From Mycobacterium sp. JS623 (GTDB taxonomy: Bacteria > Actinomycetota > Actinomycetes > Mycobacteriales > Mycobacteriaceae), in assembly GCF_000328565.1 (NCBI RefSeq), contig NC_019966.1, positions 6,262,001 to 6,326,000 of the forward strand: a stretch of 64,000 nt of DNA. Reading direction: 5' to 3'. The notes under the pieces were generated by a model, which searched no databases, was not told the DNA's origin, and saw only the letters and a list, made by a program, of their open reading frames with translations. Positions within the stretch are counted from its first letter, which is position 1. Each line of letters starts with the position of its first letter. Below, piece after piece: positions 11,427-20,022 of the stretch. The position numbers and the translations under genes are program-made.

Positions 11427-11432
11427 TATCGT
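11427..11432 (+). promoter_or_regulatory. Leaderless -10 element before the HugZ-like gene
   Basis: TATCGT ends six bases before the GTG at 11439. No Shine-Dalgarno sequence lies between them. Confidence 0.45.
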
Positions 11433-11438
11433 GCCGAC

Positions 11439-12239
11439 GTGGCGTCCCGTGATCACGGGGACCCCGGCGATGCGCCCTCGGTCCCTCCCCCGCTTTCCGC
11501 TGTCGCTAATTCGATTCGACCGTCGGCGGCCGAAGAGGCTCGCACGATCGCCGCGTCGACGAATACAGGCACGCTGGCGACGTTGACCGCAGAAGGTGAT
11601 CCGTGGGCGTCGTTTGTCACCTATGGACTGCTCGGCGGCGCGCCGGTGCTGTGCGTGTCCAATCTTGCCGAGCACGGCCGCAACCTCGCCGCGGACCCGC
11701 GGGCCAGCATTGCGATCGTGGCGCCGCAGCGCGAATCCGATCCGCTGGCCAGCGGCCGCGTCACGCTGGCAGGCGTCGTCGAGGCACCAACCGGCGAGGA
11801 ACGCGGTGCGGCCCGTGAGGCGCACCTGTCCGCCGTCGCCGCCGCGAAGTACTACATCGATTACAGCGACTTCTCGTTGTGGGTGCTGCGCGTGCAACGG
11901 GTCCGCTGGGTCGGCGGATACGGGCGGATGGATTCGGCCACCGGCGCGGACTACGCCGCCGCGGCGCCCGATCCCGTTTCGCCGCACGCCGAGGGGGCGA
12001 TCACGCATCTGAACAACGACCACGCCGACGCGCTGGTCGCCATGGCGCAGGCATTCGGCGGATACCCGGACACCACCGCGGCCACCTGCACCGGCGCCGA
12101 CCGCTACGGGCTGGACCTGCGGGTCGTCACTGGACGCGGCGTGGCCTACACCCGCATCGGTTACGCCAGTGCCATCGACTCGATCGACGAATTGCGTTCG
12201 GCCACCGTCGAGTTGACGCATCGCGCTCGGCAGGCCTGA
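11439..12239 (+). CDS. HugZ-like pyridoxamine-phosphate-oxidase-fold protein with DUF2470 domain
   Basis: A 266-residue protein. The N-terminal 150 residues form a split-barrel FMN/heme-binding fold (TGTLATLTAEGDPWASFVTYG, then a DPRASIAIV strand). The C-terminal DUF2470 region contains ITHLNNDHADALVAMAQAFGG. This two-domain arrangement is that of HugZ-type heme-degrading or heme-binding proteins; whether this one binds heme or a flavin cannot be told from sequence. The start is supported by a leaderless promoter. The next gene (pyrE-like) begins 14 bases after the stop but has its own -10 element. Confidence 0.85.
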   Translation: MASRDHGDPGDAPSVPPPLSAVANSIRPSAAEEARTIAASTNTGTLATLTAEGDPWASFVTYGLLGGAPVLCVSNLAEHGRNLAADPRASIAIVAPQRESDPLASGRVTLAGVVEAPTGEERGAAREAHLSAVAAAKYYIDYSDFSLWVLRVQRVRWVGGYGRMDSATGADYAAAAPDPVSPHAEGAITHLNNDHADALVAMAQAFGGYPDTTAATCTGADRYGLDLRVVTGRGVAYTRIGYASAIDSIDELRSATVELTHRARQA

Positions 12240-12241
12240 AA

Positions 12242-12247
12242 TAGGCT
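12242..12247 (+). promoter_or_regulatory. Leaderless -10 element before the pyrE-like gene
   Basis: TAGGCT ends six bases before the ATG at 12254, giving the pyrE-like gene its own start despite the close upstream gene. Confidence 0.45.
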
Positions 12248-12253
12248 CTGGAT

Positions 12254-12829
12254 ATGTCTGTCACCGACCGCCCGGACACCTGGCAAGCGGCCTTCGATCT
12301 CATCCGAACACGCGGCTATGAGCATCGCGAGGAACCGTTCAAGTTGGCCAGCGGCCAACTGTCCCACGACTACATCGACGGCAAGTTCGCCGTCGACACC
12401 GGAGAGCGGCTGGCAGTCGTCAGCCGTGCGATGGCCGACCTCGCCGACCGAAACGGCATCGAGTTCGACGCCGTCGGCGGACTCACCATGGGCGCGGACC
12501 CGCTCGCGCTCGGGATTGCGATGGTCACCGGCAAGGCCTGGTTCTCGGTACGCAAGGAGCAGAAGCAGCGCGGCCGCGAACAGTGGATCGAGGGCACCCG
12601 AATCGAACCAGGGATGCGCGTGCTGCTCGTCGACGATGTGATCAGCACCGGTGGCTCGACGGAGAAGGCCTATGACCGGGTGACGGCGGCGGGCGCCGTC
12701 GTCACCGGCGTGATTCCGATGGTGGACCGCGGCGACGTTGCCACCAAACGCTTCGCCGCACGCGGAGTCCCGTTCGTAGCGCTGGTGACTTATCAGGACC
12801 TCGGGATCGAGCCGGTCAAAGACGTCTGA
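12254..12829 (+). CDS. Orotate phosphoribosyltransferase-like protein
   Basis: A 191-residue type I phosphoribosyltransferase. The PRPP loop VLLVDDVISTGGST is intact. The N-terminal FKLASGQLSHDYIDGK matches the orotate-site region of PyrE, and RKEQKQRGREQ corresponds to the RKxxKxHG flexible loop, with Arg in place of the usual His. It is divergent from the typical mycobacterial PyrE as I remember it, so it may be a paralogue that acts on orotate or a related base. I leave the symbol empty for that reason. It has its own leaderless promoter. Confidence 0.82.
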   Translation: MSVTDRPDTWQAAFDLIRTRGYEHREEPFKLASGQLSHDYIDGKFAVDTGERLAVVSRAMADLADRNGIEFDAVGGLTMGADPLALGIAMVTGKAWFSVRKEQKQRGREQWIEGTRIEPGMRVLLVDDVISTGGSTEKAYDRVTAAGAVVTGVIPMVDRGDVATKRFAARGVPFVALVTYQDLGIEPVKDV

Positions 12830-12915
12830 CCGCGCGGCATAAATATTGCCTGCGTGCGTGTCAAGAGGCCGTCAAGATCTGTGCCCTCGGCTGTGAGTGA
12901 GCGCACCGTGGCCCT

Positions 12916-14322
12916 ATGACCATGCTGGATTTTCTTCCGTCCCTGCAGAACGCGGCGACGCAGCGAATAGACCCGGCGATCTGGCCGTTGACGACCACGG
13001 TCGACGAGCTGGGTCGCCTGTGTGTTGGCGGCGTGCCGCTGACCAACGTCGCGGACGAGTTTCGCACTCCGACATATGTTCTCGACGAGATCGATTTCCG
13101 CAGCAGGCTACAGAACTATCACACCGCGCTGCGCGGCGTCGAGATCCGTTACGCCGCAAAGGCCCTGCTGACTGTCGACATCGCGCGCTGGGTGACCGAG
13201 GAGGGCGCGGGCGTCGACGTCAGCTCGGGAGGTGAGCTGGCTATTACTTTGGCGGGCGGCATGGCTCCGGCGCGGATCGTGCTGCACGGCAACGCCAAAC
13301 CAGTCGACGAGCTGCGCAACGCCGCAGCCGTTGGCATCGGGCGGGTGGTCATCGATTCGGCGATGGAGATCGCCTACCTGTCGTGCGTGGCGCGGCGGCC
13401 GCAGCGGGTTCTGATCCGGGTTACGCCAGGCATCGACATCGGCGGACACCCGGCGGTGACGACGGGTGTCGACGACCAGAAGTTCGGCTTTGCCCTCAGC
13501 GACGGGGCCGCCATCGCGGCGGCGCAACGCATTCTGCACCAGCCTGCGCTCGAACTGGTCGGGCTGCATTGCCATATCGGTTCTCAGGTCGTCGACGCCA
13601 CGCTCTACGGCGAGGTGATCCGCCGGATGATCGCCACGATGGCCGATGTCCGGCGCAGTCATGGCGTTGTGCTGCATGAGCTCAATATCGGCGGTGGATA
13701 CGGAATCCCTTACGTCACAGGTGATCCCGAGCTGGACTTAACCGAGTTGGCCGACGTCATCGAGGATGCGCTCGACTGGGCATGTGCGGCCGAACGGTTT
13801 CCACGGCCGCGTCTCGTCGTCGAACCGGGCCGGGCGATCAGCGGCCGTGCCGGCGTGACACTGTATCGAGTGGTTTCGGTGAAGTCGCAACCCGGCGGCC
13901 GCACGTTTGTCGCCGTCGACGGGGGCATGTCCGACAATCCGCGGATCGCGCTGTATGGGGCGAAATACACTGTGGCGCTGGCGAATCGGCACACGCTTGG
14001 GCCGACGCGGAGGGTGACGGTCGCAGGCAGGCACTGCGAATCGGGTGATGAGATCGCCCGCGACGTCGAGTTGCCCGCCGACGTTCACCCCGGTGACCTG
14101 CTTGCGGTGGCGTGCACAGGCGCCTATCAGCACAGCATGGCGTCGAACTACAACATGGTGAGCAGGCCGCCGATCATCGCGGTTCGGCGTGGGAAGACGA
14201 CCGAACTCGTGCGGCGCGAGACCACGGCGGACCTGCTGGCGCGCGACCGCGGATGGTCAGGCGGCGTTCACGACAAGCACACCGGTCGGCTCGACGCCGA
14301 CGGTCACCGGGTCGCCGGGTGA
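12916..14322 (+). CDS. Diaminopimelate decarboxylase-like PLP enzyme (LysA paralogue)
   Basis: A 468-residue fold-type III PLP decarboxylase. The Schiff-base lysine is Lys82 in EIRYAAKALL. HCHIGSQ, the GGGYG phosphate loop, EPGRAI and the catalytic HCESGDE motif are all present, followed by YQHSMASNYNM near the substrate site. This set fits conversion of meso-diaminopimelate to lysine, but mycobacteria keep their main lysA beside argS/thrA, so this is likely a second copy with the same or a related amino acid substrate. The last 66 bases overlap the convergent ABC ATPase gene. Confidence 0.85.
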   Translation: MTMLDFLPSLQNAATQRIDPAIWPLTTTVDELGRLCVGGVPLTNVADEFRTPTYVLDEIDFRSRLQNYHTALRGVEIRYAAKALLTVDIARWVTEEGAGVDVSSGGELAITLAGGMAPARIVLHGNAKPVDELRNAAAVGIGRVVIDSAMEIAYLSCVARRPQRVLIRVTPGIDIGGHPAVTTGVDDQKFGFALSDGAAIAAAQRILHQPALELVGLHCHIGSQVVDATLYGEVIRRMIATMADVRRSHGVVLHELNIGGGYGIPYVTGDPELDLTELADVIEDALDWACAAERFPRPRLVVEPGRAISGRAGVTLYRVVSVKSQPGGRTFVAVDGGMSDNPRIALYGAKYTVALANRHTLGPTRRVTVAGRHCESGDEIARDVELPADVHPGDLLAVACTGAYQHSMASNYNMVSRPPIIAVRRGKTTELVRRETTADLLARDRGWSGGVHDKHTGRLDADGHRVAG

Positions 14323-15294
14323 GAAGGCCTTGGCCTGGGAGCTGGCCATCTGCGCGCTGATCACCGAGCCGTCGGCCAGTGCGGCATAAACCCGAGAGAT
14401 CGGCCCGAGGAACGCCACCGAGCTGATCGTGGCGTTGCCAGCAGGATCGGCAGTGATGGTGACGGATTCGGGTCGGACCATGGCCAGCCCTTTGGCGACC
14501 GATCCCTCGAGTGCTGGCACCGAGGTACCGAGCAGATGCGCCTGCCCGCCCGAAACCTCAGCCGGCACTTTGTTGTTCAGCCCGACGAACTCGGCGACGA
14601 ACGGCGTTGCGGGGTTGGCGTACAGGTCGGCGGGCGCGGCCAGCTGCTCGAGCTTGCCCTGGCTCATCACGCCGACCCGGTCGGCGACGGCCAGCGCCTC
14701 CTCCTGGTCGTGGGTAACGAACAGCGTCGTCGTGCCGACTTCGAGCTGGACGCGCCGGATCTCGTCTCGCAGCTGGGCCCGCACCTTGGCGTCCAGCGCC
14801 GAGAGCGGCTCATCGAGAAGCAGCACGCGTGGCTGGATCGCCAGGGCCCTGGCGAGCGCGACACGCTGCTGCTGGCCACCGGAGAGCTCGCTGGCGTACT
14901 TGTGCGTATGCGCTGACAGCCCGACAAGATCCAGCATGTCGGCGGCGCGAGAAGTGCGGTCGCCCTTGGCCTTTCCACGCATCTTCAAGCCGAAAGCGAC
15001 ATTGTCGAGAACTGTGAGATGTGGAAAAAGGCTGTACGCCTGGAACACCATGCCCATATCGCGCTTGTTGGCCGGCACATTGCCGACGTCCTGGCCGCCG
15101 ACGGAAACGGTGCCCGACGTCGCCTCGTCGAGGCCCGCGAGGATGCGCAGCGCTGTCGTCTTTCCGCAGCCGGACGGCCCGAGCAGCGCGACGAGTTCAC
15201 CGGGCTCGATGTGCAAGGTCAGCCCGTCGAGCGCCTTCACCGTTCCATAGACCCGCGTCAGGTCATCGAGTTCGACGGCGACTCCTGAATTCAT
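14257..15294 (-). CDS. ABC importer ATP-binding subunit (PotA/FbpC/PhnT type)
   Basis: A 345-residue ATPase with N-terminal nucleotide-binding domain and C-terminal TOBE/OB domain. Walker A GPSGCGKTT is near residue 39, LSGGQQQRVALARAL near 138, Walker B VLLLDEPLSALD near 158, and the H-loop FVTHDQEEAL near 196. The TOBE part (MVRPESVTI, then GPISRVYA) is typical of iron, polyamine and phosphonate importers. The ATG overlaps the TGA of the last of three 26-codon mini-ORFs in the upstream 77-bp repeats, not the permease stop itself. It powers the importer encoded by the three genes upstream on this strand. Confidence 0.93.
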   Translation of the reverse strand: MNSGVAVELDDLTRVYGTVKALDGLTLHIEPGELVALLGPSGCGKTTALRILAGLDEATSGTVSVGGQDVGNVPANKRDMGMVFQAYSLFPHLTVLDNVAFGLKMRGKAKGDRTSRAADMLDLVGLSAHTHKYASELSGGQQQRVALARALAIQPRVLLLDEPLSALDAKVRAQLRDEIRRVQLEVGTTTLFVTHDQEEALAVADRVGVMSQGKLEQLAAPADLYANPATPFVAEFVGLNNKVPAEVSGGQAHLLGTSVPALEGSVAKGLAMVRPESVTITADPAGNATISSVAFLGPISRVYAALADGSVISAQMASSQAKAFSPGDPVTVGVEPTGVLVVNAA

Positions 15295-15537
15295 GCCTCG
15301 ACTCCCACTCGCTCCGGTCCTCGCTCGTGCCTCGCTGCGATCCTCACTCGCGGTCGTCTTCGGGAATTCATGCCTCGACTCCCACTCGCTCCGGTCCTCG
15401 CTCGTGCCTCGCTGCGATCCTCACTCGCGGTCGTCTTCGGGAATTCATGCCTCGACTCCCACTCGCTCCGGTCCTCGCTCGTGCCTCGCTGCGATCCTCA
15501 CTCGCGGTCGTCTTCGGGAATTCATGCCTCGACTCCC
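15287..15537 (-). repeat. Tandem 77-bp MIRU-like repeats (three full identical copies plus partial ends)
   Basis: Three identical 77-bp units occupy 15293-15369, 15370-15446 and 15447-15523, with a 14-base partial fourth copy to 15537 and the EcoRI-like GAATTC of the unit also at 15287. Read on the minus strand, each unit carries ATG and TGA overlapped as ATGA at its borders. It therefore encodes a 26-residue Arg-rich mini-ORF (begins MNSRRRPRV, ends ERVGVEA) at 15525-15445, 15448-15368 and 15371-15291. The chain links the permease stop (15522-15524) to the ATPase start (15294). Length, intra-operon site and coupled ORF structure match the mycobacterial interspersed repetitive units first described between senX3 and regX3. 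Confidence 0.9.
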
Positions 15538-16343
15538 GTCGGTGTGGGTGCTACGACATCCAGCGCTGGGGCGCGGCGACGGCCACGGGTCACCAACGAT
15601 AGGACGAGCAGCAGGACGAAGCCGAACAGCAACACGGCCAGCGATGCGGCCACCGATGTCGGGCCGTCGGTCTTGCCGATCTGGACGATTTGCACCTGCA
15701 GCGTCTGGTAGCCAGACAACGACGCGATGGTGAATTCGCCAAGCACCACTGCAATGGAAATGAATGCGGCCGAAAGGATTCCGGACCAGATGTTGGGCAC
15801 CACGACCCGCAGTATCGTCGTCGACCATCCGGCGCCCAGTGAGCGCGCTGCCTCGGCGAGCGTCTTGAGGTCGATGGACGACAGCGCGGCGTCGATGGCG
15901 CGGTACGCGAATGGCAACACCAGCACGACGTAGACGAAGGTCAGGGTGAGTGCGGATTCGCCGAGGAAGTACGTCACCCACAGATACACGTTGCGCAGCC
16001 CGACGACGATCACCAAGGCCGGGATCGTCAGTGGCAGCAGGCACAGGAACTCCACGATGCCCTTGGCCCATGGCGTGCGCAACCGAACCCAGATCATCGT
16101 CGGCACGAGCACCAACAGCATCGCCACCACGGTGAAAACCGCCAGCAGCAACGAGATCACGATGGACTGGTACAGCGCTTCGTCGGCGATCAGGTTCTGC
16201 CAGGCCCGCAAGGTGCGCCCACCTGCGATCAGGTTGCGGGTGGAGAAGTCGGCCATCGCGTAGAGCGGGAACAGGAAGAACAGGCCGAAGGCGATCCACA
16301 GAAGCGCGCGAAAGATCTTGCCGCCCAGCGTTGTGCGCCTCAT
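15522..16343 (-). CDS. ABC importer permease subunit 2
   Basis: A 273-residue membrane protein with six predicted helices and the inner-membrane component motif that contacts the ATPase (EAARSLGAGWSTTILRVVVP, near residue 185). Start is the ATG at 16341-16343, overlapping the stop of permease 1 as ATGA. The final codons GVEA-TGA lie in the first bases of the repeat array, so the C-terminus is formed by repeat-derived sequence. With permease 1 it forms the heterodimeric channel of the importer. Confidence 0.92.
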   Translation of the reverse strand: MRRTTLGGKIFRALLWIAFGLFFLFPLYAMADFSTRNLIAGGRTLRAWQNLIADEALYQSIVISLLLAVFTVVAMLLVLVPTMIWVRLRTPWAKGIVEFLCLLPLTIPALVIVVGLRNVYLWVTYFLGESALTLTFVYVVLVLPFAYRAIDAALSSIDLKTLAEAARSLGAGWSTTILRVVVPNIWSGILSAAFISIAVVLGEFTIASLSGYQTLQVQIVQIGKTDGPTSVAASLAVLLFGFVLLLVLSLVTRGRRRAPALDVVAPTPTGVEA

Positions 16344-17182
16344 CGCAGCCACCGGGCCGTCCGTCGGACCAGCGCGTTGTAGGCCACCATCACCGCCGCG
16401 ACGACGACGATCATCTCCAGCGCCAGCGCGTAGGCGAAGCCTGACTGGCCGAGTACCACTTCACTGGTCAACGCGGATCGGATCAGCAGCGGCACGATCG
16501 GACTGCCCTGGCTGACAAGGGCCGCGGCCGTCGCATATGCCGCAAAAGCGTTGGCGAACAACAGAAGTGCCGATCCGAGAAACGCGGGCGTCAGCAACGG
16601 CACCGCGACTTCGCGCCAGTAGCGCCACGTCGATGCGCCGAGGCTGACCGCCGCCTCGCGCCACTGATCGCGCAGCCCCTCGAGCGCGGGCACGAACACG
16701 ATCACCATCAACGGGATCTGGAAATAGGTGTAGACAAGGATCAGGCCGGTCAGGCTGTACAGCCAGCCGGAGCCTGCGAGGTTCCAGCCGAACACCTGCT
16801 GCACCCACAACGTCAACACCCCGTTGAGACCGACCGTGGCCAGGAATGCGAATGCCAGTGCAACACCGCCGAATTGGGCCAGCACGCTGCACAGCGAGAT
16901 GACCGCGCGGCGCACCATCGATGTCGGCGGGCTGCTCACGATCAACCACGCCAGCACGGCGCCGAGCACCGCGCCGATGAGTGCCGTGCTGCCCGATAGC
17001 AGCACGCTCTTCCACAGTGCGGCCAGCGCCGTGTCAGAGAACAGCGCCTGTATCCGCGTCAGCGAGAACTGCCCGTCGGCGAAAAACGCGCTGCCGATCA
17101 CCGTCACGGTCGGGATGATCAGGAAGATCACCACCACCGCGAGGAACGGCAGTAGCGGCAGCCCATCCCTCAGCTTCTTCAA
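16340..17182 (-). CDS. ABC importer permease subunit 1
   Basis: A 280-residue membrane protein with six predicted helices and the coupling motif REAAVSLGASTWRYWREVAVP. I chose the TTG at 17180-17182 because GAGGAG lies about five bases upstream and the preceding gene stops at 17209; the frame is open upstream but there overlaps the binding-protein gene. It overlaps permease 2 by four bases. The family is that of Fe3+, spermidine/putrescine and 2-aminoethylphosphonate importers. Confidence 0.9.
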   Translation of the reverse strand: MKKLRDGLPLLPFLAVVVIFLIIPTVTVIGSAFFADGQFSLTRIQALFSDTALAALWKSVLLSGSTALIGAVLGAVLAWLIVSSPPTSMVRRAVISLCSVLAQFGGVALAFAFLATVGLNGVLTLWVQQVFGWNLAGSGWLYSLTGLILVYTYFQIPLMVIVFVPALEGLRDQWREAAVSLGASTWRYWREVAVPLLTPAFLGSALLLFANAFAAYATAAALVSQGSPIVPLLIRSALTSEVVLGQSGFAYALALEMIVVVAAVMVAYNALVRRTARWLR

Positions 17183-17208
17183 TTCCGCTCCTCGCGCGCG
17201 ACGCAACG

Positions 17209-18336
17209 TCAGCCGATCGCCTTCGCCCAGTTCTCCGACAGGTACTTGGTGGCCTTTGCGGTCTGATCGGGCGAGGGAACGGTCACCGGGCCGTCGATGA
17301 CCGGGATCTTGCTGACGACGGCCTTGTCGATCGTGCCCGCCTGCATCATCTGGTCGGCGCGCACCGGCCGCACCCCGCCCGCGGCGTACAGGTTCTGCCC
17401 TTCGTCGCTGTAGAGGAACTCCTGCCACAACCGGGCAGCGGCAGGGTGCGGGGCGTCCTTGTTGATGGCCTGGTAGTAGTAGCCGGCAACCACACCGTTG
17501 TTCGGAACGACGACCTGCCAGCTGGGCAGCTTCGCGGTGGTCGCGGCGTTCAGGTAATTCCAGTCGATCACCACGGGAGTCTGACCGGACTCGATGGTGG
17601 CCGGGGTGGGGTCGACGGGCAGGAAGTTGCCCGCCTCCTTGAGCTTGCGGAAGAACTCGACTCCCGGCGCGATGTCGTCGGCCGAGCCACCTTGCGACAA
17701 CGCGACCATCAGCACGCCGGAGAATGCTGCGCCGGCCTGGGTGGGATCGCCGTTGAGCGCGACCTTGCCCTTGTATTCGGGCTTGAGAAGGTCGTTGACG
17801 CCTCCGATCGGCGGCACCTTGGAGGTGTCGAAGCCGATCGACATGTAGCCGCCGTAGTCGTTCACCCATGTGCCGTTGGGATCCTTGTACGCCGCGGGGA
17901 TGTCGTCGAATGTCGCGACCTTGTACGGCGCGAACGTCGCGGTGTTGGCAAGCGCGACCGACTGACCGAGGTCGAAAACGTCGGGTGCGGAGCTCTTGCC
18001 CTTCTGCTGGTTGGCGGCGTTGATCTCGTCCTGGCTGGCGGCGTCGGGCTGGGCGGAGTTGACCTTGATGCCGTACTTGTCGCCGAAGGCCTTGATGATC
18101 GCGCCGTAGTTGGCCCAATCCGGCGGCAGCGCAATCACATTGAGCTCGCCCTCCTTCTTGGCCGCCGCGACAAGGGCGTCCATGCCACCGAGATCCGCTG
18201 CGGACTTCGCCTCGCTGACCTTCACGCCGTTGGCGCTCTCACCGCCCGAGTTGTCTTTCTGCGGCGGAGCGCAGCCGATCAAGCTCGCGAAGACGAGGGC
18301 CGATGCGGCCGAGACTGCCAGAATGGACTTGTTCAT
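17209..18336 (-). CDS. ABC importer substrate-binding lipoprotein (family 1 / AfuA-PotD type)
   Basis: About 375 residues. The signal peptide ends in a lipobox (SLIGC, Cys near residue 21), so the mature protein would be lipid-anchored outside the membrane. The body shows the type II periplasmic-binding fold: GELNVIALPPDWANYGAII near the N-terminus, then YGGYMSIGFDTSKVP and PVVIDWNYLNA in the hinge region. The start (ATG 18336) has GGAAGG upstream. It is the first gene of the four-gene importer operon. Iron, polyamine, phosphonate and thiamine are all possible ligands. Confidence 0.9.
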   Translation of the reverse strand: MNKSILAVSAASALVFASLIGCAPPQKDNSGGESANGVKVSEAKSAADLGGMDALVAAAKKEGELNVIALPPDWANYGAIIKAFGDKYGIKVNSAQPDAASQDEINAANQQKGKSSAPDVFDLGQSVALANTATFAPYKVATFDDIPAAYKDPNGTWVNDYGGYMSIGFDTSKVPPIGGVNDLLKPEYKGKVALNGDPTQAGAAFSGVLMVALSQGGSADDIAPGVEFFRKLKEAGNFLPVDPTPATIESGQTPVVIDWNYLNAATTAKLPSWQVVVPNNGVVAGYYYQAINKDAPHPAAARLWQEFLYSDEGQNLYAAGGVRPVRADQMMQAGTIDKAVVSKIPVIDGPVTVPSPDQTAKATKYLSENWAKAIG

Positions 18337-18520
18337 TGGCGAAACCTTCCGATGGGTAGGAGACGGCACGGTGACGCAGCGGTGACGGCGCCTGATCTGC
18401 GCGATGAATGAAGATCCGGCGGGGCGACCGAACCCTATCGTGGCTGCGTCGATGCCGCTGAGAGTTCCTCCAGACTCCGTCCGATTCCAGCCGACTGCCC
18501 ATTTGCCCTGGTACGGGCGT

Positions 18521-18526
18521 TAGCAT
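18521..18526 (+). promoter_or_regulatory. Leaderless -10 element before the WDDP-rich membrane protein
   Basis: TAGCAT ends six bases before the GTG at 18533. Confidence 0.45.
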
Positions 18527-18532
18527 CTCTAT

Positions 18533-19180
18533 GTGGTTGAACGCGAAGCCTCGGGGGACTTCGACTACCTCTGGGATGACCCGACCGATGAGGGCGGGTT
18601 GACCAGCCATGACCCGGAGTTCGAGCTGCAGGCGGCAGAGGAACCCGACGACCCGTTGAAGGGTCCTGGCGACGATCAGTGGGACGACCCGGACGACAAC
18701 TTCTGGGATAACCAGCCGGGAATCGACGACGCGGGTCACTTCGACGCGTTCAACCACGACACCTGGAGCTTCACGCCGGCGCCGGTGCCGTGGTACCGCA
18801 CCAAACCGGCGATGACGGCGATCGTCGCAGCGTCTGCCGCTGTCGCAGCGATCGTGGTGTCGGGTGTGCTGCTGGTATTCCGCGGCTCTGAAGCCACCGT
18901 CAACGACAACACCTCGTCGGTGACGCCGACCGCGCCGACGAGCGTCGCTCCGGTTCCGGTGGCGAGCAGCGAGGCGCCCCCGCCCGGTCCGCCCGCGCCG
19001 CCACCGCCGCCGCCGCCGACTGAGACCGTGGCCTCGCCGGTGAACCCGGGGGCCGGGTCCACCGGGACGTACGGGCCGCGGCCGACGAAGCCGCCGGAGA
19101 TCGGCGTGACACGCACCCCCATCACTCGCCTGCCGATCAGCGTCGCACCGCAGCAACGCGGTCCGCGCAACGGACATTGA
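18533..19180 (+). CDS. Single-pass membrane protein with acidic N-terminus and Pro-rich exterior
   Basis: A 215-residue protein. Residues 1-80 are very acidic with recurring Trp-Asp units ([22 protein letters not shown]). One membrane helix spans about residues 98-120 ([21 protein letters not shown]), and the rest is Ser/Thr/Pro-rich with a run of nine prolines. Topology is most likely N-in, C-out. Function unknown. Its stop overlaps the ATG of the next gene by one base (TGATG), so the two are probably co-translated. Confidence 0.75.
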   Translation: MVEREASGDFDYLWDDPTDEGGLTSHDPEFELQAAEEPDDPLKGPGDDQWDDPDDNFWDNQPGIDDAGHFDAFNHDTWSFTPAPVPWYRTKPAMTAIVAASAAVAAIVVSGVLLVFRGSEATVNDNTSSVTPTAPTSVAPVPVASSEAPPPGPPAPPPPPPPTETVASPVNPGAGSTGTYGPRPTKPPEIGVTRTPITRLPISVAPQQRGPRNGH

Positions 19181-19590
19181 TGTCCGACGACGACGCCGCT
19201 GCGGCCAAGTTCGCGGAGTCGCCGGTGGCGATGCTCGCCACGGTGGGACCCGACGGGGCACCGCATTTGGTCCCGGTGGTATTCGCGGTCCACAACGATG
19301 TCGTCTACACCGCCGTCGACGCCAAACGTAAGTCCACGCAACGGCTTCGCCGGTTGGCGAACATCGAAGGCAACCCCCAAGTCAGCATGCTCGTCGATCA
19401 TTACGACGACGACTGGACGCAGTTGTGGTGGGTGCGTGCGGACGGCGAAGCGGCGGTCCACTACAGCGGCGAGGAGATGGCCGCCGGCTACGCCCTGCTC
19501 CGTAAGAAATACGTTCAGTACCAACGCATTGCGCTCGACGGACCGGTCGTCACGGTCGAAGTGCAGCGCTGGGCGTCCTGGCAGGCATAA
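19180..19590 (+). CDS. PPOX-class F420-dependent oxidoreductase (TIGR03668 type, Rv0121c-like)
   Basis: A 136-residue split-barrel protein of the flavin/deazaflavin oxidoreductase class. It opens with [22 protein letters not shown] and contains [31 protein letters not shown], a pattern typical of the TIGR03668 subfamily. The cofactor is expected to be F420. The ATG at 19180 overlaps the preceding stop. In M. tuberculosis the homologue sits beside fusA2, and fusA2 lies 1.2 kb downstream here, so the neighbourhood is partly conserved. Confidence 0.87.
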   Translation: MSDDDAAAAKFAESPVAMLATVGPDGAPHLVPVVFAVHNDVVYTAVDAKRKSTQRLRRLANIEGNPQVSMLVDHYDDDWTQLWWVRADGEAAVHYSGEEMAAGYALLRKKYVQYQRIALDGPVVTVEVQRWASWQA

Positions 19591-19594
19591 CCAG

Positions 19595-19963
19595 TCAGGC
19601 CGCGGCGGGCACCTTGTCGAGGAATCCGAGCACGGTCTGGATGCGACCGCTGGCGTCGGTGACGGCGACGTCGAAGCCGACGATTGGTGCCTCTGCACCC
19701 GCAGGCCCAAGCTCCCAGCCGAACCGCGCTTGGTTGTGGTGTCCGTCGACCGGGCCTGCCAACCGGAACACGAAGCCGGCGAACTGCTGCTGCACGGCGC
19801 CGATCATGGCGGCGATCGCCTCACGTCCTTCAGCGGCGGCCTGCGGGTCGATGTAGCGGGCGTCTTCGGTGTAGAGCTGATCGACGGCGGCCCGTCGGGC
19901 ATCGGCGTCCGTCTCGTTCCAGGTGTCGATGTAGCGCTGTGCGAGTTCGTCATACGTGGTCAT
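19595..19963 (-). CDS. SnoaL/NTF2-like protein
   Basis: A 122-residue cone-shaped alpha+beta fold of the SnoaL/NTF2 type: YDELAQRYIDTWNETDADARR, YTEDARYIDP, then IGAVQQQFAGF and a beta-rich C-terminal half. Such proteins may be isomerases, cyclases or ligand-binding proteins. The catalytic residues are not obvious. A GAGGG box precedes the ATG. It is convergent with the PPOX gene, four bases apart, and is followed by nothing on its strand that suggests an operon. Confidence 0.82.
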   Translation of the reverse strand: MTTYDELAQRYIDTWNETDADARRAAVDQLYTEDARYIDPQAAAEGREAIAAMIGAVQQQFAGFVFRLAGPVDGHHNQARFGWELGPAGAEAPIVGFDVAVTDASGRIQTVLGFLDKVPAAA

Positions 19964-20022
19964 GGCTGTAACCCTCGCCGCGCGGCGGCCGTGTGTCGAT
20001 TACCCGGCGGGTAGTTGCACGG

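Noticed and set aside
15287..15537. 77-bp repeats as a CRISPR array
   Set aside because: The units are directly adjacent with no spacers, and lie inside an operon.
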